Shown piece after piece: positions 24,773 to 35,081 of a DNA stretch of 64,000 nucleotides (its first letter is position 1; every line of letters begins with the position of its first letter). Under the pieces are notes generated by a model that saw only the letters and a program-made list of their open reading frames with translations, did not search any database and was not told the DNA's origin. Origin of the DNA: Pseudoscleropodium purum (lineage: Eukaryota > Streptophyta > Bryopsida > Hypnales > Brachytheciaceae). The stretch is taken from the NCBI GenBank assembly GCA_963969395.1, contig OZ017801.1, positions 12,343,611 through 12,407,610 on the forward strand. The letters are read 5' to 3'. Position numbers and translations under genes: made by a program.

Positions 24773-24857
24773 TGCCTATACACAATGCTTATTCTGATTT
24801 CATGCATAGTCTACTAAGATGCCTATACACAATGCTTATTTTTATTTCATGCATAGT
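24773..24857 (+). repeat. Short direct duplication, 38-bp units 47 bp apart
   Basis: 24773-24810 and 24820-24857 are almost identical (TGCCTATACACAATGCTTAT start, TTTCATGCATAGT end). The duplication lies in the piggyBac pseudogene just before the third catalytic block and adds about 47 bases. Confidence 0.85.
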
Positions 24858-25257
24858 GTAGATGTTGCTAATCATCTAAGAGGTTCCTACTCGTCCTAGA
24901 TTTGTAGCCATAGGTGGTGGCACAAAAAGAATTTCCACTTCATCAACATGTTTGTTGTCAATGCTTTCATCCTACATAAGGTAGCTTCCAAAGAATAGGG
25001 TAAGGGAGCACAATCACATCTACAATTCTGACTTTAGCTTGCTAATGATTTGAGTTGATTATGGACAATGTAATGAATTGGTGCCACAATTCAAACTGTT
25101 TACACTCCATATGTGCATAGACTTGTGCGCATGTAATGCCCACCATTACAAGTGCTACTTTTGTATAAGGGGTGAATGCATGGTTGAGTGGAACAAAATC
25201 ACCATTACAAAGACATTTTCAAGGACCTCTCCTTATTACAAGCACAATTGTATATAA

Positions 25258-26570
25258 TAAAAAATATATTTTTTAATAATAAAAATTTACACACTTTATT
25301 TTGCATTTGGTTGCTTAAGCAACCATGTAATTAATATTCAGAAAACCATTCACATTAAGTATAGAGGGACTATTGTATGGATTATTATGGATTGTCACAA
25401 TATCAACACCATGTATTTAAGCTTTTTTTGTATATATATTAACTTTTTCAAGGAAAAAAAGGGGCTTTGTAGTACATAGATATGATAATAAATGTTCCAA
25501 ATTAATGTTTTGGATATCATTAATGTATTGCAATTGTGAGCTAAGGACTTTTTAATAGTTTAAAATGACATATATTTTCAAATGTCCCTTTCAAAGCCTT
25601 GTTTTATTAATTCTTCATTTTTGGTTAATCCCTTTGGTAAGGAATCTTCTACATGGGTGTGTTTTTCAAGAAAACATTATACAAGAATATAGAATCATTC
25701 TAAATTATAGTTATTTAAAAATTTGCCACTTGTAAGAGAACCTAAATTGTAAATTAAACCTCCAACTAAGATTTATGGCCTATGACTTTTGCATACTTTA
25801 CCTATATCCATCTAATTCAAATATATATGTTTTTCCATTTTTGTAAGTTACCAAAGCATGTAGAATGGCTACTATTTTAAAAATTGCCTATAAACTTTGG
25901 AGGACCTCTATAGAGTCACTAAGTACCACTTTTGGTTCTTTCAACCATGAAAACACCCTTGAAAGGATTAGGAGTAGTTTCTTGTGTCTATAATATGGAG
26001 GCATTTTTTACATTTGGAAGAGTGCTTTCAAAGGAATTGATTATTTTGTTTTGAGGAGATGAATGGTTGTGGTAGACATTAGTATGATAGATGTGTATGC
26101 AAGAAAATGGTGGGGAAAACATGTACAACACTTATACAAACATTGGGTGCAATGTGTAGCAATTACAAAGCATGTATTGTACAATCGCTTTCTTTAGTAG
26201 GTGTACAATTTGTATTTGTACAACTAGGATGGGAGTGAATATATTATAAGAGCATTATTTTATGTATGAGGACTGTATATAGTGATTCAATAGCAAAGAC
26301 AACACTTTGTACAAAGGGCAAAATTGAATCCATTACTTGTGTTGGAACCTAGAGAAACAAATTGTGGTTATTTCAAATAGAATTTGAAGTAAGAAATTCA
26401 TTCTTAGAATATTCTTTTGATTCTATCGATTAGAAACAAAGAAATTACTAGAAGTATGGATTAGCAAATCATAGGGTCTCTTAATTGAGATAAAGTGGTT
26501 AAGGAGGATATTCATACTTTTGGTCCTAACTAGAAACCAAAAACTGGATAGTTGTCCAACAAGTATTTTC
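25258..26570. other. AT-rich sequence without a recognisable gene
   Basis: Follows the piggyBac fossil. No frame, paired inverted repeat or tandem array was seen. Confidence 0.5.
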
Positions 26571-26574
26571 AAAG

Positions 26575-27945
26575 ACTTTCAGCAATATTGGGACTAGATT
26601 TGAAATATATCTGGAAATGTGTGGGATCTAATTCCGGAAATGTTTTGAATCTGGATGGAGATCCAAAATGGATCTGGAATAAATTTGGAATCCGGAAATG
26701 TTCAGAATCCGGAATTTGGAAAATGATCCGGGATAGAAGATTCAGACCTGAGCAGCAACCCGAACGACTCCAATGAAGGTTTTGGTGAAGACTCTAGGGA
26801 GTCAAAGTGGAAGCAATTTGAAGAAGGCACGTCGAAAGGAGGTAGCTTGTAGGTTGTCTCCACTTAGTTAGAATTTTTTAGATTCCGGAAAGGGTTTCCC
26901 GAGTGTGGGCCCATATTCCGGATTTTTACGGATTATGGATTCTTAGAAATCTAGATTTTTAGGGATTCTGAATTTTTAGGGATAGTTGGGCTATGAACTT
27001 TTTGGATATCCTCAAGTGTTCATTGTTTAGTTATCCTTATTTCTGAGGTGCGTTTTTGGCTTTTTAGGAGTTGACTTTGGTTTTGGTTTTTAAAGGTAGA
27101 TAAGTTTGTTGCCCTCTCATTCCATCCTAGCGATTATTCCATTGTATTTCATTCCCTTCTGTGATTTGAACTACAAATTAGACATTCTGGCTCCTATATT
27201 GGTGTACAGATTGTGTTGGTTTATTTGTTAGAAGGTTGAGATGTGAGAAGGATGGGTGAGGAGGAATCCGAATTCTTGGATAATTAGATTGGATTGAGGG
27301 AGTACTATTGTAATGGTGATAGATTCGTGACTAAGGAGCTGCATGTGCTGCCTTTGAACTACTTGAATGGGAATCCGGTTGTACTAAAAAGTAGTGTGAG
27401 TGCAGATCCAGAATTGGAAATGATTCCATGCGGAAATTAGCGACCACCAGGGGAAACTCCCACTCATTGGAAGGTCTACCAACCTTGGAATCCATCTTGC
27501 ATCTAGAAAGATTACCCCCTTGTCAGTTCTGAATGCCTGAAATCTATCGTTGTAGTTAGGAGGAGTAAATGCAATCCTAAGTGACCTGCATTCCGGATTG
27601 GCCATCCGGAACGTTGTGAGGATCCGGATCTTCTTTCCATGCTACAATACCTTGATTACTTGGATGTTTGTTTATTTTTATTAGTTTAATAAATAGAGAG
27701 AGATTAGAGTGGTGAAGTCCCTATCCCTCAAAAGATCAACAGTGGATCCCTTGATGGTAAAATAGAGGAATTGAAAACTAGTGTATTGAGAGATGTAACC
27801 GGAAACTTGATGATATCGGGTCCGGATTGGAATCCAGATAACAATTGGAATCTAGAAAAGAGAGGAAGAGAGGAAGAGAGTAGTCAGAAGAGGAGAAAGA
27901 GATCATCCGGATATTGAAGTTTAGAAGAACATCTGGAATTCCCTG
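26575..27945. repeat. Cluster of ATCCGGAAT-type motifs
   Basis: About 25 copies of a GA(A/T)(C/T)CCGGAAT-like word are scattered over 1.4 kb, densest at 26605-26735, 26880-26940, 27370-27430, 27590-27630 and 27800-27935. Examples are ATTCCGGAAATG (about 26631), AATCCGGAAATG (about 26689), AATCCGGAATTT (about 26706), ATTCCGGATT, GATCCGGATC (27621). The CCGG core is palindromic, many copies carry CTGG or CCAG as expected from loss of methylated CpG, and spacers are unrelated. A 74-codon frame here (26552-26776) merely reads through the motifs. Confidence 0.75.
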
Positions 27946-28875
27946 GGACGATAATTCGTGTCATCTTACCACGTTTTTGTGTGTAAAGATACTTATGCCT
28001 AGATTGTGCATATGACAACTTGAGGTGATGGTAGTCAATAGACATGTTGTTTTAGATAAAGGTGGCATAGTCAGAACATTGTTGGATTGTCAAGCCTTTG
28101 CCTTAAGAAACTTTGGATTTCTAGTTGCAACTGGAATTGGCTTAGGATATAAGGATATAAAATAGTATGAGGTGTACCATCTCAAGATATAATTAATGGG
28201 ATGTTTATGATATGAAATCTCATAAAGTATCAAAATTACAACCTTCATATACAAAGGTATATGATTTTGTATACAAAGTGTATAAAAACCATGTATTCAT
28301 ATTCATATGATATGTATACCTTCACTGTATATATATTCATAACTATCATATCTAAATACGATTTTAAATACAAGACATCAATACATGTATAATATGTATA
28401 AAATATAAATATCCATATGCATACATATCATATAAATTGTGTATAAATCGTACAAATCATGTATAAACCAAAACTTTGCAAAAACTTCTTGATTTTTGTA
28501 GTTAAACTTCAAGTGCATGCTACAACCGCTACAAAATTTCAAATTAAGAATGATAGCTTTTTGAAAAGTTAAAAAAATATTATATAATCTCTCCCAAATT
28601 CAAATCTAAAAAAGTTATTGCCCATCAATTATAAGGTCATGAAGTTTATATTCTCCAAATCAATGTAGTTGCTTATGTCTCCACTTTGAAGTACATCCTG
28701 GTCTTATACAAGCTTTAAATTATTTGTGCCATATTTCATTAAAAAGATAACTTTATAATACATATCCTCCAAAAATCTCAATTTAGAAACATAAAAACTT
28801 TGTTGTCAATGCTTTGTTAAAATTCAGACTATATCTATAAGCTTTAGATTTAGTAACTAATCAACACCTTCTTCA

Positions 28876-28876
<1 letters not shown>
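27946..28876. other. AT-rich sequence without a recognisable gene
   Basis: Contains a run of overlapping GTATA/ATATG words around 28180-28460 (cryptic simple sequence) but no gene. Confidence 0.5.

Positions 28877-28878
<2 letters not shown>

Positions 28879-28936
<58 letters not shown>
28879..28936. repeat. (TA)n microsatellite
   Basis: Twenty-nine uninterrupted TA units. Confidence 0.97.
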
Positions 28937-28939
<3 letters not shown>

Positions 28940-29538
28940 TAACTTTCTCAAAAAACTTTAAACTTAGAGTACTATAATTTTTTTAAAGCTAATAACTTTG
29001 TACACAACTAATCAAAAACTCAAAATCAAAAACATTCTAATTAATCTTCTATAAGTACTCAAAATTTTGGCCTACAATCCTAAAAGGCAATAGACCTTCT
29101 TTTACTCCATCGCTCATCACTTTCACCCAAGCTTCAAATAAAACAAGTTATAGTTTTTTTTAAATTACAACAATATAATAAACATTCTCTCTAAATTTCA
29201 TTTATAAATTTAAAATATACATAAAGATATCACTCTCTAAACTCTAGGCTATCATCAAAACTAAGAATGAAAGAGGAGGAAGAAGACCTGAACTCTTTAT
29301 TCTATTCCATGGGCCACATTTGCTCATGCTTAGGCTACATAGGCATCTTAAATCTTATTGGCCATCCCTTTGGCCTTCCTTAATTTTTATCTATTTTTTT
29401 AACTACAATGGAACCTCTCTTATTGCATGGGAACGGTGTGGAGAACTTTTTAGAAATATGCATACAAAGAGGTTCAAAAGCCAAAGGTCATTTATTTCAA
29501 CATGCTCATGTTGCACAAAATTACATTTGGTAGGTGGC
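28937..29538. other. AT-rich sequence without a recognisable gene
   Basis: 3' flank of the pogo-like pseudogene on the minus strand. The terminal repeats of that element were not found. Confidence 0.45.
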
Positions 29539-31968
29539 TCATTTAAAAAAATCAGTGATGGTTGATTGCCTTCTATTTTGAACCAAGTAGTCTTTGACAT
29601 CTATAGTGACATCTACAGTGGTCATTCCTATGTCTACATTAAAATATTCCATCAATATCTCATCAATTTCAACATGTGCAAGGTGAAGATCAATTACTTT
29701 GTCTTCATGAGCCATGAACTTTTGAGTTGGAAGAAGGGTGCAAGTTTGAAGTTGTTGTAAGACATCAAGAGTGTGTTGAAAAGTCACAATTTCTTCTTCT
29801 TCTTCATTTGGCACTTCCTCTAAAATGGAATCATTTGCATGTAGAAGAATTTAGTGTGCTTCCAGCAATTGATGATCGTTGATTCTTTTATGCTAATCCA
29901 TGCTTTTTTGCAAGACACATTGCAATTAATCCCTGAAGGACTGGACTGTGTTTTTTGGCTGTATAGAATTTTTGGGCAGGTCACTATGACCAAAAAATTC
30001 TATATTTTAGGCTGAAATTTTAACAAAAGGTGTGGATGAGGAATATCTTTCATATTCAACAAATTTCATGACATTTGGAAATAGGAGTCAAAAGTTATGG
30101 CCCAATATGTTGTTTGTTTTTCAACTTGGGCAGTCTGGGCGGATCTGAAAAATTCACTTTTTTCAAAAATAAAAATTTGAAATTGATTTTCTATATTTAT
30201 ATATGTGAGGAAAGCTTTGAATCATTCTCTTTCAATCAATGAGTCAAAAATTATGAGGAATTTTAGTTTGTGTGCAGTTATGGATTTTGTATTCTAAAAT
30301 AAACTTTGAAGAATTGAAGTTGTTTATTTCACTCAATTTTCAATGTTTTTTGAAAAAAATAAAATCATAGGATGTACATTATTTATAAGAACTTTACAAC
30401 CATTGGGATTGACATTTTTCAATTCCATAATTAAACTCTAAACAATTTAGTATTTTGAATCATTCTCTATCTCTTTCTATTTACTATTTTTTTTCTACAT
30501 GTTGTATAATTTCAAATGACTTGAAAATTTTCAAGCATGTAAACAACTTGTTTAGAAACTTTTTTTAAAGAAGCACCACCATTTTGAACATTTTTCATAG
30601 AAAAGTGAGCTTGTAAAGTGCAACTACTCAATTTTTTGGAGAGTTAAAAAAAGGATTTTTGTCTAATCAAATGCTAAAATCTTGCAATCCACACAATGGA
30701 AAGTTTTGAAATTTTTTCTACTTCTTTTCAAATTAGTGTTCTATAAGATCCTATAGTTATATGTGTGAAAAAAAAAATTTCCAAAAATTTGGTACTTGTA
30801 CTGAAAATGGCAGTTTTTGAGCGGTTTCAAGGAAAAAGGAGTCATGGAACTTTAGGGGTTAATTGATCAATGTCAAAAATGGTCGACATATCAATATCAT
30901 TAGTGACAAGTGTATCAATCACATGTAACACAACTAGCCTTTGATAAATAGCCTTGAAAGTTTGGATAATACTCGCATCATATGGTTGAATATGAGCAGT
31001 AAGATTTGGACTAAAATATTGAAGCTGGATGTGTGTCATTTGTACCCCATCAAGTTTGCAACCATTAAAATTGTCAACAAAAAGAATAATTTTATGATTT
31101 TGACAACAAAGATCAACATCCCACTCACCTACCTAACATTGGAAAATAGCACTAGTCATCCATGCCTTATGGTTGTTTAATCCAATTGAGCAGGAATCTT
31201 CCTTTGAAAACAACAACGTGCTTTTGATTTCCCAATAAACAATGGTTCACATCAATCACTTCCAGATGCATTAACAATGAGAGTAAGAGTTAGTCGTACC
31301 TTGAGTTGCTTCCTTCTAAGGTGTACATGGTGAGCAATACCTAATTTAGGTTTGGCAGCATATGAAAATTAGGTCTCATCCATATTGTATATGTCGTCCA
31401 AGGAATAGCCTTTTTGAAAGGCAACATGGAGCAATGCAAAAATTCTCATGCAATCATTTTGAACTTCTATGTTTGATGTTGAGGTTGCTTCTCCATGAAA
31501 ATATATGGACTTCAAATTGTGGTGCCATTTGAACTTGTCAAGCCACCCATTTGAGAGTTGAAGACAATCGTTGATAGGAGTTCCAAGTACATCATAGACT
31601 TTGCTTGTAATCAATTTAGTGGCATCTCCAATGAGACCATTAAAGTGTTGCTCTTCAATACGATTGATCCATGATGCTAACATTTCTTCAAATGCAGTAT
31701 TGTATACAAGCCTGCATTTTTTTTTACAAAGAATCACCATTAGCTAGACAATCATGATACCATTGCCCTCCTTTCAACTAATCAGAAAGAGATGACTGAG
31801 ATAGTTTAGGAAAACCATGAGTATGAAAGTTTGCAATAGTCTTGCTTTGAATCTTGCCACTGGCAATCTGGCATTGTGCCAATTCATGATATGAACCTTG
31901 TCTTGCAATGTAGGTTGGGTCTGTTTTGCAGCATCTCCATACGACAAAGCTAATGATGCTTTATGCAA
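29539..31968 (-). pseudogene. pogo/CENP-B-like transposase pseudogene (copy A)
   Basis: The minus strand encodes a pogo-type (Tc1/mariner superfamily, DDE_1) transposase in pieces. From 31968: an N-terminal helix-turn-helix (LQDKVHIMNWHN, then in another frame THGFPKLSQSSLSD at about 31780-31820), a CENP-B-type DNA-binding part (about 31380-31700, ending LDDIYNMDET) and a DDE domain. All three catalytic Asp can be seen: NMDET (about 31375), KIILFVDN (codon 31073-31075) and AHIQPYDASIIQTFKA (codon 30977-30979), the last two separated by 31 residues. GKSKARCCF (about 31215) matches the conserved IGKSKNPRCF block. The C-terminal part continues beyond a 929-bp insertion (29930-30858) as AWISIKESTIINCWKHTKF and an acidic tail ending STITDFFK at 29539. 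Several stops and at least three frame changes make it inactive. Confidence 0.92.
29930..30858. mobile_element. TTAA-flanked element inserted in the pogo gene (929 bp)
   Basis: Left terminus TCCCTGAAGGACTGG, right terminus (reverse complement) CCCCTAAAGTTCCATGAC, flanked by TTAA at 29926-29929 and 30859-30862. On the minus strand, taking out the element and one TTAA lets the pogo frame run from DIDQ directly into LIAMCLAKKAW and the conserved STIINCWKHT block without a shift. This shows that TTAA is the duplicated target and fixes both ends to the base. The element is a relative of 11357-12327. Confidence 0.93.
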
Positions 31969-32785
31969 TCAACATCTTAATGGTGACATTATACTCAATG
32001 AGAAGTTTAAAATGTATTCTTAAATCCACAAATTAAAATCAAAGGTCAAATACAAGTTAAAAATAATATTCACAGTTGCCAATGGAAAATAGTAAATTAA
32101 ATTAAAAGCACAATCACTAGTGAATATGGTTCTAAATGTTGAATCGTAAATGTCATTAAGAATCAAAATATAAAAAGTCAAAATCAAACAATACAAATGA
32201 AAAAAACAATGAACTTGTAACTAGAAATTCATAGGTAATTAAGTTGAATTGGAAATTAATGATTCAATCAAAACCTCACTATTGTAGTAAAAATGGTATT
32301 TGTTGAATCATAATTCGCATTAAGAATAAAAATATGAAGAACCAAATGCAAGTTCAAAGTGTCATTAATAAAGTCAAACAATTTAATAAGTATCTACAAA
32401 GTAACTTACCACTCATCAAATGAATCAAGTTGTCTATGACTCAATTACGAATCCTTGATACAAAAAACTATATGAATCAAATGCTCCATTGTACCTTCTT
32501 AAGAATATGAAATCCATTGTGCATTATCCTATAATATAAGTTTAAAACAAAAGGAATGATTCAAAAATCATATCATAGAAGTTGAAATTAAAGGAGTGCC
32601 ACCACAAATTGTATTACAAAAGCTAAAAACCAAAAAAGTAGCACTGAACTGTAATGTAGAAGTTGAAAACCAAAGGAACGATATTGAAATTCAAAATTCA
32701 AGAGTCATTGGCTTTTGAATTGCCGTTTTTTACTAAAACTGTTGCAAGAATTAATTGACAAAAAGAAACACCAACAGGGCTATAG
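31969..32785. other. AT-rich sequence without a recognisable gene
   Basis: 5' flank of the pogo-like pseudogene. No promoter element or terminal repeat could be identified. Confidence 0.45.
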
Positions 32786-32790
32786 ACGTT

Positions 32791-32932
32791 TTCATTTTGT
32801 TGGTGGATCGAGTTAATTAACTAAAAGAGATACCAACGGTATTGTAGATGTTTTCATTTTGTTGGTGGATCGAGTTAATTAACTAAAAGAGATACCAACG
32901 GTATTGTAGATGTTTTCATTTTGTAGGTGGAC
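32791..32932. repeat. 62-bp tandem repeat, about 2.3 copies
   Basis: Unit starts TTCATTTTGTTGGTGGATCG at 32791, 32853 and 32915 and includes AGTTAATTAACTAAAAGAGA (palindromic AGTTAATTAACT). A diverged earlier half unit lies at about 32750-32790. Confidence 0.9.
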
Positions 32933-33726
32933 CAATTTTGACAAGATTACAAATTTACAACAATAACTCTATTATGGTTGATGTACAGTAGTGCACTTTA
33001 TGCACACAAGGAGTTTGAAATTTTGAAAATACAATCATTCATACAAGTAGGGAATTTGCATTATGAGAGTTTACACTATAAACATCAAACCACTTAAGTC
33101 AATTAAAAAGGTAAACTATTTTCATTCTTTTCTCTTCTATTCCGAACACATCAAATAATTTTTTTAAATACTTCAAAGTATAAGGCCAAACAACTAGGAT
33201 CAAACATATGTCTATTAGAGATTAAAAATTAGGATTTCAAAACAAACATCAATCCATTTGTAAGAACTTGAGGATGCATCTAATGGTAGCTGTGACATAA
33301 TCTTCAAGGTCTGCTTCTATCAAAGGATTAACCAAACTTTGTAACGAACATTGATGTCTACAACTTCCTTCGATAAGTCAAACCATACAATAGTATTGGT
33401 CATCATTCAAGCCTTCAAAACACCTTTTGAACGTTATTTCTTTGCTCCTCAGCTTAATACATTCAACTTGTAATCAAATCACCAATGCTCGAGCGTTGCG
33501 TTGCAAATTCCCATGCCATTGCTACTCCACTCATTGCTACTTCGGTGGCCAAAGAGGTCCAGCTTCATCTTGTAATCAGGGTTGTCACATCAGGCAAGTT
33601 TGGGTCATTGGATGGGAAGGACAGTCTGTCAGATGGCTTTTAGAATTTGGGGCTTCAAATTTTGGCAAGGTAAAAAAAAGTTACCATGAATTACATTTAT
33701 TACGTGATATGGCAATCCATATTGGA
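32933..33726. other. Sequence without a recognised gene
   Basis: A 103-codon plus frame at 33427-33738 is Cys/His-rich at its start but without a recognised domain, and it runs into the motif block that follows. Probably not a gene. Confidence 0.4.
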
Positions 33727-34072
33727 GTTCAGACGTAGACGCAGTTGTATGGATACGAACATGGATGAGTGGAAACTTTGAAGTCAGGGGTGCAGACATT
33801 GAGGTTCAGGCGGAGACGTGGGTACCTGGGCGCAAACTGAATTGGGAGGAAATCTGGAAGGCCAAGGCATGAACTTAAGGTACAAGACAAGGACGTTATT
33901 GCATGGGAGATGACTCAGACGAGCGCGGACACTAAGGGTTCGGATGCGGATGTATTTGTGTAGGCACGAATGGAATTAGTATGGACATAGACTCAGTTAG
34001 GTACGAACGTTGCTTGTCTAGCGCGGACACTATTTAGCGGGGACGTGAGTCGACTAGGGCACAGATGTTCTG
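33727..34072 (+). repeat. GGGCGCGGACGTT motif block 1, forward
   Basis: About fifteen degenerate copies of a G-rich word, best forms GCGCGGACACTA (33924, 34020) and GCGGGGACGTGAG (about 34037), spaced 15-30 bases apart in unrelated spacer. All are in forward orientation. It lies beyond the 3' end of the hAT pseudogene, which is on the minus strand. GC content is well above the flanks, and many copies carry TG or CA where others carry CG. Confidence 0.8.
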
Positions 34073-34590
34073 GGCTACCATTAGAGGTGCTTGCTTGTTT
34101 CCTAAATGCTAAAGAGGTCTTTAAACTTGAATAGAAATGAATAGTTTTGTAATAAGTTGGTTGTAAGTTCCTAACATTGTTTGTTAGAAATTATTAAGTA
34201 TAAAGTATGTAGTATTTCTTTGTAGTTGAACATTGACTACAAAAAAAAGGGTTGTTCAAAGGGTTTTTTTTAGTGGTGTCTCTTTTGAAATTTTGTAGAA
34301 TTTTTTAAAAAGTCATTACTTATAATCTAATATTGAAGCATGGACGTAAAAAATCATTTAAAACAAATCTTTCTCTTGTAGTGATTGCACTTCATATATA
34401 ATCATGCATGACCAGTAAATAACCTATACTCATGCAATTGTCATTATGATAACCAAAAATATTTATAGATTTCATGCAATTGAACATACAATAACAATAG
34501 TATGAACCTATACTTCCATAATACGTGGCCCCCCATATTGGTTATCAAAAGAACTCCTTCTCTAACATCTTTTCACCTTCAATTTGAGAT
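34073..34590. other. Non-coding sequence after the hAT gene
   Basis: AT-rich spacer between the motif block and the 3' end of the hAT pseudogene. A possible element end was not identified. Confidence 0.4.
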
Positions 34591-35063
34591 TCAAGTACTA
34601 AAATTATCTTCATATGGATCCTCATCTGCTTGATCTACAAATGTTGTTGTTGCATTATTCAAACGATTTGACTTGCGGACTTCTTGGTTAGAGACCCCCG
34701 CCCAGTGAGCATCTCGAATGCATACATCCTCATCTGTTGGTGGATCATCTTAGTCGAGGTTATTGTCATCTTCCTCTGCCTGTCTTCTACAACCTTCTTC
34801 ATCATTGGCGCTTTGTAATGAAAGATGCCCCTTGACCTTTGAATTCTCATTTCAAAACTCCGAAACGACTCTTCCTCTTTTATGATTCATATTTACTATC
34901 TTCTTGTGTCGTTTTGCTGTAGGATCTTCTACATCTAAATTTATAGTCGGACTTATGACATCTCTGCAAACCCTATACGCTGGTGTTGTTGTTGTAGGTC
35001 CTGGAGTAAATGTTTCTAGAAATGGTTCTATCATGATCCCAATACGTGGTGCTCCAATTCCAT

Positions 35064-35081
35064 GGGGGGGGGGGGGGGGGG
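35064..35081. repeat. Poly-G run of 18
   Basis: Encodes the PPPPPP stretch of the hAT tail on the minus strand. The coding-like frame differs on its two sides, so the run length is probably not the ancestral one, or the base count is an assembly error. Confidence 0.9.

Larger units (their letters stand above)
22980..25257 (+). pseudogene. piggyBac-like transposase pseudogene
   Basis: Several frames of the plus strand together give the C-terminal two-thirds of a piggyBac (DDE_Tnp_1_7) transposase. At 24268-24325, RYLPRKPKKWGMKVWCLVD matches the conserved block after the first catalytic Asp. At 24455-24500, CTDNYFTSMKLL matches the D-N-x-x-T-S block with the second Asp (24472-24474). At 24855-24960, SVDVANHLRGSYSS followed by SHRWWHKKNFHF matches the third block (Asp at 24861-24863) and the WWHK region. 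A Cys-rich tail (about 25123-25200, CACNAHHYKCYFC) resembles the C-terminal zinc-binding domain. The N-terminal part (about 22980-23570) is only tentative. A foldback-family repeat splits the gene just before the first catalytic block, so the first Asp is lost from view. It is disrupted by stops and frameshifts. Confidence 0.85.

Noticed and set aside
26552..26776. 74-codon frame rich in Trp, Lys and Gly
   Set aside because: It is produced by reading through the repeated CCGGAAAT-type motifs.
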